A stretch of DNA of 64,000 nucleotides, taken from Crocinitomicaceae bacterium (GTDB lineage Bacteria > Bacteroidota > Bacteroidia > Flavobacteriales_D > Crocinitomicaceae). The stretch spans positions 434,001 to 498,000 of the forward strand of contig JADJEU010000002.1 of the NCBI GenBank assembly GCA_016709005.1. The letters run 5' to 3'. Below are positions 1-8,839 of this stretch, piece after piece. Both the position numbers and the translations under genes were made by a program. The number at the start of each line of letters is the position of its first letter. Position 1 is the stretch's first letter. The notes beneath the pieces are model-generated. The model had not been told where the DNA came from, did no database searches, and saw only the letters and a program-made list of their open reading frames with translations.

Positions 1-1869
1 GATTTTATCACCCTTTAAAAGCTGTATCTGATGCGTAGTGAAATTCTTCATCGCGCTGTGGACGCCGACTGGTTGTTTATCTGCCTTATATTCGATCAAT
101 TCATTTTCTCTTACAATCCAGAGCGGATTATTTGCACCCGACCATTGCAATTCCATCTTTTCAAAATCAATTGCGCATAGCGAAATATCCATCCCGTCTT
201 TCATTTCTTCACCGCTTTTTGCCAATCTGCCAATGACAATGTCTCTGGTTTTATCTAACAAATCTCCGGTAGAATTTGCATTCTCTTCAAGCAGTGCTTT
301 TGACAAAGCGTTGCTGCAAACCACACTAACCATAGCGCCCGGAACACCGTGCCCCGTGCAATCTGCTGCGGCAAAATAAACTCTTGAATCAATCTTTTCC
401 AGCCAATAAAAATCACCCGCAACCACGTCTTTTGGTTTATATAATACAAAGCCTTTTTTTAGTTCATTCTGCATTGCTTCCATCGAGGGTAAAATGGCAT
501 TCTGAATTCGTTTAGCATATCGGATACTATCCAAAATTTCTTTGTTCTTTTCTTCTACTTCGTGTTTCTGTTCTTCAATAATTTTTTTCTGTTTACGGGT
601 AACACGAATCCGATTATTTAGAAAAAAAGCAAAAATGACGACAACAACAAAACCAGCGCTCACAGCAATAATGACCGTATTTTGTCGCTTCTTATCCGAC
701 TCAGAAATTGATTGTTGTTTTTCAATTTCAGCACGATGCTCAATGTCTTTAATAGCCTGTTGTTTTTCATACTGATATTTTGCTTCAGTGTCTGCAGACT
801 GTTGAATGCTTTTAGTATTTAAAACACTATCACGCATCTGAATTTCCAGATTACGCATTTCCAAAGCCGTTTTCCAATCACCCTCCCTTTTTGAAACCTG
901 ATACAACAAAGATGCATTGCTGGCAATGTTTTCAGGATTACCTAATTTGAATGCAACATTCAAACCATATTCACCATACTTTTTTGCTTCCAAAATATTT
1001 CCCATCTTCAGTTCAAGCAAACCCAATCCACTGCAGGTAAGTGAAATCCCTTCATTGTGTCTGAGTGCCTCGTAGCTTTCAAGACTTTTTAAATAGTAGG
1101 CCTTCGACTTGTCCAAACTATCGAGATGTCTGTACGAATTGCCAAGGTTATAGTACGAGCGCGCAAAACCAGTTGGATCATTATACTTTAGAAAGTCGGC
1201 TAAACTGCGTTGAAAATAAGTCAGGGATAATGCCATGCTATCCTGTAAGGTATAGATCACTCCAATGTTGTTATTCGTGTGCGCCATACCTAAAGAATCA
1301 CGCGTTTGACTTTTCAATTCCAATGATTTGAAATGATACTCCAGTGCCTTGTTAAATGACCGTTGGTGCTGATAAATTACGCCCAAATTATTATACAAAA
1401 TCCCCATATTCAAAGTATCATGCAGCTCTTCCAAAAGCTTCAGACTTTCATGGTAATATTGAAGAGCAACCGGAACGTTACCGATACTACGATAGTAATA
1501 CCCTTCGTTGTTAATTGTTTCGGCAAGCTTTTTTTTCCAGAAGCGTGTTTCTGTATTGCCTGCGTTGTGCGATAGCGAATTAACCAAACGATTTAAAACA
1601 TAGCGATTATATACTGGCCACACGTCATTGTTCCAGACATTGTCAACAATGGTCATGATTGCCTGAATCTTAACGGTGTCATGTGCCGATGCATGATATA
1701 GCGTTAAGCAACTATCCACAAAGTATTTGTCTTCAGCAGAAAGTAAATTCAAATCAAGACTATCTATGAGGTAAAATTCTTTTGGCGCATAGTTTGGTGC
1801 TTGTGAAAACACATTCAACGAAATGAACCCTGACAATGTAAAGAGACAATATAGCAAACGTGTTTTCAA
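1..1869 (-). CDS. TPR-repeat SpoIIE-family serine phosphatase (3' end beyond window)
   Basis: Partial gene: 623 codons are open to the left edge with no stop. The only usable start is TTG at 1869, because an in-frame TAG lies five codons upstream and the first 22 residues form a signal peptide (KTRLLYCLFTLSGF, then FSQ). Residues about 60-350 are helical TPR-like repeats (for example YNNLGVIYQHQ). A single membrane segment follows at about 390-410, then a charged coiled-coil linker with the SIRYAKRIQNAILPS signature. From about residue 475 there is a PP2C-like SpoIIE domain with metal-binding motifs GDFYW, DCTGHGVPGAM and DGMD. Family knowledge: such proteins sense through the periplasmic TPR part and dephosphorylate a cytoplasmic serine/threonine target. 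The partner is unknown. Confidence 0.88.
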   Translation of the reverse strand, partial: MKTRLLYCLFTLSGFISLNVFSQAPNYAPKEFYLIDSLDLNLLSAEDKYFVDSCLTLYHASAHDTVKIQAIMTIVDNVWNNDVWPVYNRYVLNRLVNSLSHNAGNTETRFWKKKLAETINNEGYYYRSIGNVPVALQYYHESLKLLEELHDTLNMGILYNNLGVIYQHQRSFNKALEYHFKSLELKSQTRDSLGMAHTNNNIGVIYTLQDSMALSLTYFQRSLADFLKYNDPTGFARSYYNLGNSYRHLDSLDKSKAYYLKSLESYEALRHNEGISLTCSGLGLLELKMGNILEAKKYGEYGLNVAFKLGNPENIASNASLLYQVSKREGDWKTALEMRNLEIQMRDSVLNTKSIQQSADTEAKYQYEKQQAIKDIEHRAEIEKQQSISESDKKRQNTVIIAVSAGFVVVVIFAFFLNNRIRVTRKQKKIIEEQKHEVEEKNKEILDSIRYAKRIQNAILPSMEAMQNELKKGFVLYKPKDVVAGDFYWLEKIDSRVYFAAADCTGHGVPGAMVSVVCSNALSKALLEENANSTGDLLDKTRDIVIGRLAKSGEEMKDGMDISLCAIDFEKMELQWSGANNPLWIVRENELIEYKADKQPVGVHSAMKNFTTHQIQLLKGDKI

Positions 1870-2259
1870 ATTTCTTCTGGTCTACTTTTCTTTTGATGAA
1901 TGTAATTATTTTTTTTGAAGATTGGGGAGGTGATTAAGGTTGCGTTTTTTGGAGATTCGGATGGTTGAAAGAGATTTTTTGAGTGCAGGGACAGAGCCAA
2001 AAGAACAGAGGGAAAATCAGTTACCCGTTAAAAGATACTCGAAATTGCGATCGCAGAGACACCAAATTTTAAAGCCATCAATTGCATAAGTTACGAACAT
2101 AGATCGGTTGATCTTTGATATTACAAATAGATTTACATTTCAGTGATACCGGCAACTAACAACATTTTCATCTTAATTTGTTTATTCCAAATTTTTGAAC
2201 AGTGTTCACAACCAGAGCAGATAGATTAAGTATCTTAGTGTTGAACGATAAAAAAGAGT
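1870..2259. other. Intergenic region without recognisable gene
   Basis: About 390 bases between divergently transcribed genes. I see no convincing coding frame, RNA gene or terminator. It must hold the promoters of the SpoIIE-type gene (leftward) and the small gene at 2260 (rightward). A TTAATTTG around 2173 is a weak match to the TAnnTTTG element; I would not call it. Confidence 0.5.
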
Positions 2260-2514
2260 ATGACACCAAACACAATTAGTCTTCTTGAAAAAAATTACTC
2301 GTGGTTCAAAAATCATAAAGACGAGCTCAATCTAAAATATCCTAGAGGCGGACATGTGCTTATCTGGGAATGTAAACTGATTGGCGTATGGGAATCAAGG
2401 AGCAAGGCACTTACAGAAGGGATTAAAAAACTTGGCAATGTACCCTTTTTGATAAGAAACTTAAACGAGGAAGATGCCCATCAGGTAAATTTTTCTGTGA
2501 AAGCGGTCTTCTAA
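2260..2514 (+). CDS. Small hypothetical protein, DUF5678-like, partner of the downstream protease
   Basis: An 84-residue soluble protein without signal peptide or membrane segment. The pattern of a tryptophan-containing helix, then YPRGGHVLIWECKLIGVW, then a helix with KALTEGIKKLG, resembles the small DUF5678-type proteins that have the form of a short beta hairpin followed by a helix. This resemblance is from memory of the family and is tentative. It ends one base before the start of the aspartic-protease gene at 2516, so the two are almost certainly co-translated. Function unknown; a role as a regulatory or binding partner of the protease is inference only. Confidence 0.7.
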   Translation: MTPNTISLLEKNYSWFKNHKDELNLKYPRGGHVLIWECKLIGVWESRSKALTEGIKKLGNVPFLIRNLNEEDAHQVNFSVKAVF

Positions 2515-2515
2515 A

Positions 2516-2971
2516 ATGTCTAAGCATAAAGCCGCTCTTCTCGAAAAAGAAGGCCCGCATATTGGAATTTATGTTCTGCCACCAGTGGCCATTCTCGATC
2601 AAATTAAACTGGCTGGAGAAACTCCACAAGGCCGTCATCTGAGAGCAATCATAGATACTGGAGCAGAATCATCTTCTATTTCAATACAAACGCTAACTGA
2701 ATTAAATCTTGTGCCGCACAATTTACGTCCGCGGATTTCTACTGATGGAAAAATTGATCATCCTGTTTATGATGTCATCATTCAAATCCTTTTTCCAGAG
2801 AATCCAGATCCCATCAATTTTCATCTTGAAGTTGCAGGATTAAATCTGGACAAGTATGGCATTTATGCCTTGCTTGGAAGAGATGTATTGCGTCTTTGCA
2901 AACTATCTTATGATGGGGTTAAAGGTGATTATAAATTACAGTTTGCGGGTGAACAAAAATCAGAGAAGTAA
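2516..2971 (+). CDS. Retropepsin-like aspartic protease family protein
   Basis: A 151-residue protein with the hallmark of a single-domain retropepsin-like aspartyl protease: the catalytic flap motif IIDTGAESSSIS at about residues 45-56 and the hydrophobic-hydrophobic-glycine motif LLGRDVL at about 118-124. It has no signal peptide, so it should be cytoplasmic and, by analogy with retropepsins, act as a homodimer contributing one Asp per chain. The substrate is unknown. The ATG follows the stop of the preceding 84-residue gene by one base, so both are probably one functional unit. No nearby sequence suggests a retroelement. Confidence 0.85.
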   Translation: MSKHKAALLEKEGPHIGIYVLPPVAILDQIKLAGETPQGRHLRAIIDTGAESSSISIQTLTELNLVPHNLRPRISTDGKIDHPVYDVIIQILFPENPDPINFHLEVAGLNLDKYGIYALLGRDVLRLCKLSYDGVKGDYKLQFAGEQKSEK

Positions 2972-3064
2972 TTTTTATCCTTTTGTGTAATTTTATTTTT
3001 GAAGGCCAGAGGAAGTTATAAAATAAGTGGTCCTTTTAAAAAAACACGACAACTCTTGCTTCAT

Positions 3065-3766
3065 TCAAATATTAGGCGAAATCTGATCAAAATAAACTAT
3101 TTTGGTCAAGAATTTGTGCTCACATACTTCGTCTTTCATTACCTTAATTGTAGATACTAAGGTAGAATCAATCCAACTCAAATAAAACCTTTTTGCCTGA
3201 CCAAGATTTGCTTGTACGAAAAAAATTATTACCACTTGGATAAGACTTGAGAAAACGAAAAGCACACCATTATCTGGGTAACAAAAAAAAACAACCCATG
3301 AGGCGAGCAAGCCAAGATATAAAGCTATTAGAGCAGAGCCCATTGAATTAATCAGAGTACCCTGATAAGCCCCTTTTTCTTTATCAAAATATTTTATGTT
3401 TTGGTGCCAGATTATAGTGAGTATCTGATAGGCATCCTCGCGCGAGTCCTTTCTATCCAACAATAACTTTTGAATAGGACGTCCCTTGTTATTTCTGACT
3501 GAAATTAAACCAGTATCCAATAAATAATTTACGGTTGCAATATGATCCAATTTGTGAATCGGATAGAACTGTCTATAAATAACTGAAGATAAAAAACCAA
3601 CTGAAATAATAATTAATAATGCTGCGCCAGAACTAACGTCGGGCACTAAAACTTTGCTCCCTATATCGAAATAATTCTTTGCAATTATTAAATATGTGAC
3701 AAATAATTGAAGGCTAAATAAACAACCCGGGACAAAAAATCGGAGTAAAGTAAAAATGTTGTCCAT
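3065..3766 (-). CDS. Hypothetical integral membrane protein
   Basis: A 233-residue protein starting MDNIFTLLRFFVPG. Four hydrophobic segments are visible: about 7-29, 45-67, 144-163 and 165-187. A polar stretch of about 75 residues lies between the second and third segments (including KLDHIATVNYLLDTGLISV). I do not recognise the family. It is followed on the same strand, after 15 bases, by nothing related: the neighbouring exported-protein gene ends upstream at 3782. It may be transcribed by read-through from that gene, as no terminator is obvious in the 15-base gap. Confidence 0.7.
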   Translation of the reverse strand: MDNIFTLLRFFVPGCLFSLQLFVTYLIIAKNYFDIGSKVLVPDVSSGAALLIIISVGFLSSVIYRQFYPIHKLDHIATVNYLLDTGLISVRNNKGRPIQKLLLDRKDSREDAYQILTIIWHQNIKYFDKEKGAYQGTLINSMGSALIALYLGLLASWVVFFCYPDNGVLFVFSSLIQVVIIFFVQANLGQAKRFYLSWIDSTLVSTIKVMKDEVCEHKFLTKIVYFDQISPNI

Positions 3767-3781
3767 AGTGACTAATTGACT

Positions 3782-6334
3782 TTACAAATTCCCCCCAACA
3801 ACACAAGCAATTTTATACTCACTGCGTGTGCCATCTGCTTCAAGAACGGTGATAAGAATGATATATGTTCCGATACTCGCTTTGGTGTTTTCATCGGTGG
3901 AACCGTCCCAGGTTATGAAGGCAGAATTGCCTACAAAATAATTGTCTTTGATCTCTTTTATTTTTCTGCCGCGGCTGTCGTAGATTTCAATGTTGACAAC
4001 GTTGTCTGCATTTTCAAATTGCATGTTGATCGTCAAGATATCATTGTGGCCATCGTTGTCAGGTGAAAAAATTTCGGGTGTGATGGTGATTGTTCCGCTT
4101 ACATCTGGATACATTAATTGTGAGTTTTCATAACCGGGTGTTCCCCACTCTACATTTTCTGCAGCGGTGTGCCAGTTGTCTGGATTGTTCATACCACCGT
4201 CAAAGGTGATGCGCTCCAATGATTTTCCATTTTCATCAGTGATTAAACTGTAATGCATGTCTTCATCGTAATTGAAATAATCAATGATTTCAAAAGTTGG
4301 TCCAAGTAAATAAACAGATCCAGAATCATCGTTGTAAGAAGGCAAATCTGTTTCAATAAAAGTTCCTGCTCCGTAAATTGAAAAATCATTTTGAATGTCT
4401 GTTGTATCTTCTGTCAACAATACATATTCGCCTGGCAGAATCAAATGTTGTGTACTTGTCACGTTTTCATAATTGGCAATAGAATCATCATCCCAATTTG
4501 CAAGATATAGATCATCTAAATCCAATATCTTTTCAGAGCGATTGTAAATCTCTACATAATCGGAGCCATTGGTCAGTGGATTAAACATCACTTCATTTAA
4601 AATCAAATCTTCTGGTTCAATTGAATCTGGTAAACCCAGTTGAATAGTATGCTCAGAAAAATTTCCCCAGCAATCTGCAGGTGTATAAATAAATAACGTG
4701 TAAAGCACATTAATTGCCAGCGTGGCTGGATTAATCTGCAGTGTATTGAGTGAGCTATATTGCCAGGTCAAACTTGAAACTGCCGGAGACAGAATAACGT
4801 CCGGTGCAACAGTTGTATCCATTGTTTCGTTGAAGTTTACCAAAATTTCATTTGCACTTACGATAAAATAACTGCTTACTTGTGCCGGTGTTGCATCATC
4901 CACATCCGTCCAAATAGAATTTTGCACACCAGGCGTTCCACCCGTAAAAGCATTTGAAGCTGACCAATTATTCTGGTCACTGCAGGGCGCGTTGAGATGT
5001 TTTATTTCCAATGAATAACCACCATCATCTTTAACAGCATCTTGATACCAGCTCAAAACAAAATAAAGTGAGTCTATGACATTACCCAAATTATCTTTTA
5101 GTACAACCGCATCTCCGTCATTATTGTAAGATGGCAAACCTGTTGGTGTAATATTTGAGATTGAAAAAAGTGATTCGTTTCCTGTTCCGCAAATCACGGC
5201 ATATTCACCCGGAGAAAGAACATAAGATGCTAATGTTGAACTTGAACTTGCATCACCAATCATCCAATTTGAAAGGTCAAAATATTTTGTTGACCGATTG
5301 TAAATCTCGATATATTCTACCTCAGGTAAACCAACTACCGGACTTGGATCCGCCATTATCTCAGTAATGATTACATCACCCGCAATCGGAACATCTGCAA
5401 TAAAATAAATGAAGCTTTCAACGGTTGGTGAGATCATCACGTTGCCAATTACATCTTCCACATTATTTAAAGTCAAATCATAACTTGTTCCATTTACAAA
5501 TGAAGAAGCAAAAGTTAAATGCACAAGTGATGGGTCAGTTCCATCAAGCGTTGCCAGACTTGGAGTTCCGATACTGTTGTTCACTGAGTAATTTGATTCT
5601 GTTTCTGCAGTTGCTGGATCAAGCGGTTCTGAAAATTGAACATCAACTTGTGTTGCAGAAATTGCATTTGCAGATAAAACAGTTGGAGCCAAAGCATCCA
5701 CATACGGATCGCCCAAATTGTCAAAATAAAAGTCTGTGCTTCGTGTAGAAGTGTATTTGCACCAGACACCAAAATGTGTCGTTGTTGTATGCGTGTTATC
5801 TAAAATTGTTCCTTCAGATGTGAAAGCATATCCACCTGTAATATCACGAAAGACCTCCCAATTTCCAGAAGCATCTCTTGTTACTCGAATACGCACATTG
5901 ACCGGATCTGAATTTACAGTTCCATCCAATCCATCTAAAATTTCAGTAACCGTTGTACCAGTCTGGCGATAGAGTGAAATTTCATCAGCAGTATTTCCCA
6001 CCAAAATAAAATAACCGTTCAAACTTGCTGTAAGATCAGCATTATTCGAAACTAAATATATACGCGCAAGATTAGAAGAGGAAGGATTAAAATCCAAACG
6101 CACAAAAAAGTCCCACGTTGTTATAATGTTTGTTGTTGGCACTGACAAATAGGATGTATCATCAATAGCCGGTGCATTCAAATGAAGTGTATCATTGCTT
6201 ATCACTTCAAAATTAGAAGTCATTCCACCCCAGGTTGGTGAACTTGTAAAATCACCATCGGTAAAATCATCTGAAAATTGCGCAGACGCTAGTTGACTAA
6301 CAACAAATAATAAAAGAGTTAAATAATAACGCAT
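3782..6334 (-). CDS. Exported lamin-tail-domain protein with gliding/FlgD-like C-terminus
   Basis: An 850-residue secreted protein. The ATG at 6334 is preferred over an upstream alternative at 6376 because it starts directly at a signal peptide (MRYYLTLLLFVVSQLASAQ). Then comes a concanavalin/laminin-G-like region at about 20-215 and an SbsA-type Ig domain at about 216-310 (DVQFSEPLDPATAE). The first lamin-tail domain is at about 320-430 (VEYIEIYNRSTKYFDLSNW), followed by a second Ig-like segment and a second lamin-tail domain at about 573-690 (VEIYNRSEKILDLDDLY). The last 100 residues (SPDNDGHNDILTI, then IYDSRGRKIKEI and WDGSTDEN) match the FlgD-like/gliding-associated domain used in type IX secretion. 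It is probably anchored at or released from the cell surface; ligand unknown. Confidence 0.85.
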   Translation of the reverse strand: MRYYLTLLLFVVSQLASAQFSDDFTDGDFTSSPTWGGMTSNFEVISNDTLHLNAPAIDDTSYLSVPTTNIITTWDFFVRLDFNPSSSNLARIYLVSNNADLTASLNGYFILVGNTADEISLYRQTGTTVTEILDGLDGTVNSDPVNVRIRVTRDASGNWEVFRDITGGYAFTSEGTILDNTHTTTTHFGVWCKYTSTRSTDFYFDNLGDPYVDALAPTVLSANAISATQVDVQFSEPLDPATAETESNYSVNNSIGTPSLATLDGTDPSLVHLTFASSFVNGTSYDLTLNNVEDVIGNVMISPTVESFIYFIADVPIAGDVIITEIMADPSPVVGLPEVEYIEIYNRSTKYFDLSNWMIGDASSSSTLASYVLSPGEYAVICGTGNESLFSISNITPTGLPSYNNDGDAVVLKDNLGNVIDSLYFVLSWYQDAVKDDGGYSLEIKHLNAPCSDQNNWSASNAFTGGTPGVQNSIWTDVDDATPAQVSSYFIVSANEILVNFNETMDTTVAPDVILSPAVSSLTWQYSSLNTLQINPATLAINVLYTLFIYTPADCWGNFSEHTIQLGLPDSIEPEDLILNEVMFNPLTNGSDYVEIYNRSEKILDLDDLYLANWDDDSIANYENVTSTQHLILPGEYVLLTEDTTDIQNDFSIYGAGTFIETDLPSYNDDSGSVYLLGPTFEIIDYFNYDEDMHYSLITDENGKSLERITFDGGMNNPDNWHTAAENVEWGTPGYENSQLMYPDVSGTITITPEIFSPDNDGHNDILTINMQFENADNVVNIEIYDSRGRKIKEIKDNYFVGNSAFITWDGSTDENTKASIGTYIILITVLEADGTRSEYKIACVVGGNL

Positions 6335-6341
6335 GAGATGA

Positions 6342-6372
6342 TTTAGAACGAGTGTTAAATATAGTAATTTTG
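6342..6372 (+). promoter_or_regulatory. Candidate Bacteroidota-type promoter for asd
   Basis: TAATTTTG at 6365-6372 matches the TAnnTTTG -7 element exactly. A TTTAG at 6342-6346 lies 18 bases upstream as an imperfect -33 element. This would give a short leader before the ATG at 6406. The assignment is by consensus only, and the element overlaps the 5' flank of the divergent exported-protein gene. Confidence 0.45.
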
Positions 6373-6405
6373 CCATGCGATAACGCGATTTAATACAGAA
6401 ATAAC

Positions 6406-7398
6406 ATGAAAGTAGCAGTAGTTGGTGCCACCGGTTTAGTTGGGAATGAGATCTTAGCCGTGCTGGCCGAATACAATTTCCCAGTTGATGAATTAATTTT
6501 AGTAGCCACTGAAAAATCAGTTGGTAAGAAAGTTAACTACAAAGGAAAAGATTTTAGCGTAGTAAGTATGACTGATGCTATTGCTGCGCGACCAGACATT
6601 GCAATTTTTTCAGCAGGTGGTGGAACATCCTTGGAATGGGCACCAAAATTTGCTGAAGTCGGAACCACGGTTATTGACAATTCCAGTGCATGGAGAATGG
6701 ATCCTGATAAAAAATTAATTGTTCCGGAAATCAATGCTGATCAATTAACAGATACCGATAAAATTATTGCAAATCCAAATTGCTCTACCATTCAATTGGT
6801 GATGGTACTTGCACCGCTTCATAAAAAATATGGCGTGAAACGTGTTGTTGTTTCTACCTATCAATCTATATCCGGAACAGGTGCAAAAGCAATTGCACAG
6901 CTGGATAACGAAAAAGCAGGCATCACCGGTGAGATGGCTTATCCATATGTGATCAATGAAAATTGTTTGCCTCACTGTGATTCATTTTTAGACAACGGAT
7001 ACACCAAAGAAGAAATGAAATTGACCAATGAAACAAAAAAAATTCTGGATCCAAAAATCAATGTGACTGCAACTGCGGTTCGTGTTCCGGTAAGAGGTGG
7101 TCACTCAGAAGCAGTGAATATTCAATTTGAAAATGATTTTGATTTAGCTGAAGTACGTGCTATTTTGAGTAAAACTCCAGGCGTTACTCTGAAAGATAAT
7201 CCAGACACGAACACCTATCCAATGCCGCTTTTTGCAAAAGGAAAAAACGATGTCTTTGTTGGAAGAATCAGACGTGATGAATCACAAGCCAATACATTAA
7301 ACCTTTGGATTGTTGCTGATAATTTACGCAAAGGCGCTGCTACGAATGCTGTACAGATTGCGCTGTATTTGGCTGAAAAGAAAATGGTGAAAGCATAA
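6406..7398 (+). CDS. asd: Aspartate-semialdehyde dehydrogenase
   Basis: A 330-residue cytoplasmic enzyme that reduces aspartyl-4-phosphate to aspartate semialdehyde with NADPH, the branch point to lysine/diaminopimelate, threonine and methionine. The N-terminus has the Rossmann motif VVGATGLVGNEIL. The catalytic cysteine is in NPNCSTIQL at about 125-133, and substrate-binding residues include RVPVRGGHSEAVNIQF near 225-240. Length fits the family. It is monocistronic, flanked by a candidate promoter at 6342-6372 and a hairpin terminator at 7444-7485. Confidence 0.97.
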   Translation: MKVAVVGATGLVGNEILAVLAEYNFPVDELILVATEKSVGKKVNYKGKDFSVVSMTDAIAARPDIAIFSAGGGTSLEWAPKFAEVGTTVIDNSSAWRMDPDKKLIVPEINADQLTDTDKIIANPNCSTIQLVMVLAPLHKKYGVKRVVVSTYQSISGTGAKAIAQLDNEKAGITGEMAYPYVINENCLPHCDSFLDNGYTKEEMKLTNETKKILDPKINVTATAVRVPVRGGHSEAVNIQFENDFDLAEVRAILSKTPGVTLKDNPDTNTYPMPLFAKGKNDVFVGRIRRDESQANTLNLWIVADNLRKGAATNAVQIALYLAEKKMVKA

Positions 7399-7443
7399 TC
7401 GATTACAACAGTCACGAGTCAAATACTCACGCTGACAAACAAT

Positions 7444-7485
7444 AAAAAAACCGATACTCCATTTGGAATATCGGTTTTCTTTTTC
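7444..7485. terminator. Bidirectional rho-independent terminator between asd and the SUMF1-like gene
   Basis: ACCGATACTCCA (7450-7461) pairs with TGGAATATCGGT (7464-7475) with one mismatch. A-rich sequence lies on the left and T-rich on the right, so it can serve asd on the plus strand and the converging minus-strand gene ending at 7526. Confidence 0.8.
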
Positions 7486-7525
7486 CCATTCGTTGCTAAA
7501 ACTAATTCGACAGAAACATCATTCT

Positions 7526-8839
7526 CTATTTCACTGAAAACACAACTCTGAATCCAACATTTGGATGCGCATCTTTAAAATTTGGATGTGCATCTGTTGC
7601 ATTCAATTGCAATTCTTGTTCTGAACTCATCCATCCGCCGCCAGCGGTACCTAGTGATTTTGCAGAAGGATCGTTATAAACCATTTCTGCAACATTACCC
7701 GACATGTTGAATAATCCAAATTCATTCGGGAGATAGGACGAAACTTTCACCGTATAAAAACCACCGTCTTCGTGGTAGTTATCTTTTGACGGTCGATAAT
7801 TTGCCAGATAACATCCTTCAGAATTCCGCACCTGATCACCTGACCAAGGGTACTTCATTGTTTTTCCTCCTGCAGATGCAGCATAAATCCATTCGCTACG
7901 AAATGGCAAACGAATCTTTTGAATTTCTGGTTTTTTCTTCTCGCGCAAAAATTCATTAGCTTCTGTAAAGAGCCATTGACAATAAAGTTCGGCTCCTTCT
8001 TTGCTGACATTAACAACTGGATAATCATTGTATGCCGGATGCGAAAAGTATTGCTGCTCCATGGGTTGATTATAAGACTCACCGGGTAACTGAGTCCATT
8101 TTGCCTGATCCGGTTTTGCTTTCAAAAAATCATCTTTCCGATCCTGAATCAACAAGTCAAAAAGAAAGGTGCGATATTCCAAATTGGTCACTTCTTTTCG
8201 TTGCATGTAAAAAGCATTGATGCTCTTTGATGAATCACCGTTCTTTAAAACTCCTGACGGAATGAATGCGTAGCTATTTTTATCCGTTTTTTCGAGTGCC
8301 TTCAACATATTTCTTTTTTGTTTATCATTTGAGGCAATCTCTTCTTCAGACAATTTTGGAAAAACATAAGGCTCACCATCTACCTGTTTGTGAATGAAAT
8401 TTGTGAACGTGCCAGAGATCTGTTCACTGCTATCTGCGGTGATGGTTGGTTGCAAATAATCATATTCCTCATAGCTCTGTTCTTTGTAAACTGGTGTTCG
8501 ACAATTTAGAAAGGAAGTTGTGTCAGATTCGTTCTGCGCAAGCCTTGTTTCAGACACATCTTGCTGTGATTTGTTTTCAAAGGAGCACATCAAACTTGCC
8601 AAAGCATTGAACTCCGTGTTGGAGTTTACGAGCAGCAATGGAATTGCAATTACTGTAATAAGAGTTATCATAATGATAAAGTTTTTCAACGTGAATAATT
8701 GACTTTTTTTTAAGCTGAGTTTTCGAATGTTTGTATCTGCATGGGTTCTGAATTCATTGCGGATTTCAGCCACTGAAATAACCGGTGGTTGACTTCGCAA
8801 CACACTGAACAATTCATCCAGATTTTTTTTACTTTCCAT
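7526..8839 (-). CDS. Putative membrane anti-sigma protein with extracytoplasmic SUMF1/FGE-like domain
   Basis: A 437-residue protein. Residues 1-50 (NLDELFSVLRSQPPVISVAEI) look like the cytoplasmic head of Bacteroidota anti-sigma factors. A single membrane segment is at about 52-74, followed by a low-complexity linker. From about residue 195 there is a SUMF1/formylglycine-generating-enzyme fold: MQRKEVTNLEYRTFL, VVNVSKEGAELYCQWL, LPFRSEWIYAA, FGLFNMSGNVAEMV and GFRVVF. The C-terminal part (GGGWMSSEQEL) lacks the cysteine pair of catalytic FGE, so it is probably a non-enzymatic sensor or structural domain. Its ATG overlaps the stop of the ECF sigma gene (TAATG), which implies coupled translation. 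The anti-sigma role is inferred from this coupling and the topology. Confidence 0.8.
   Translation of the reverse strand: MESKKNLDELFSVLRSQPPVISVAEIRNEFRTHADTNIRKLSLKKSQLFTLKNFIIMITLITVIAIPLLLVNSNTEFNALASLMCSFENKSQQDVSETRLAQNESDTTSFLNCRTPVYKEQSYEEYDYLQPTITADSSEQISGTFTNFIHKQVDGEPYVFPKLSEEEIASNDKQKRNMLKALEKTDKNSYAFIPSGVLKNGDSSKSINAFYMQRKEVTNLEYRTFLFDLLIQDRKDDFLKAKPDQAKWTQLPGESYNQPMEQQYFSHPAYNDYPVVNVSKEGAELYCQWLFTEANEFLREKKKPEIQKIRLPFRSEWIYAASAGGKTMKYPWSGDQVRNSEGCYLANYRPSKDNYHEDGGFYTVKVSSYLPNEFGLFNMSGNVAEMVYNDPSAKSLGTAGGGWMSSEQELQLNATDAHPNFKDAHPNVGFRVVFSVK

Noticed and set aside
2516..2971. Retroelement remnant
   Set aside because: The DTGA protease is a complete bacterial-type single-domain protein; no reverse transcriptase, RNase H or integrase sequence is nearby.
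5155..5972. Plus-strand open frames inside the lamin-tail gene
   Set aside because: They overlap a well-supported minus-strand gene with recognisable domains and have no features of their own.
7526..8839. Functional formylglycine-generating enzyme
   Set aside because: The catalytic cysteine pair near the C-terminus is absent, no sulfatase gene is adjacent, and the protein has an anti-sigma-like head coupled to a sigma gene.
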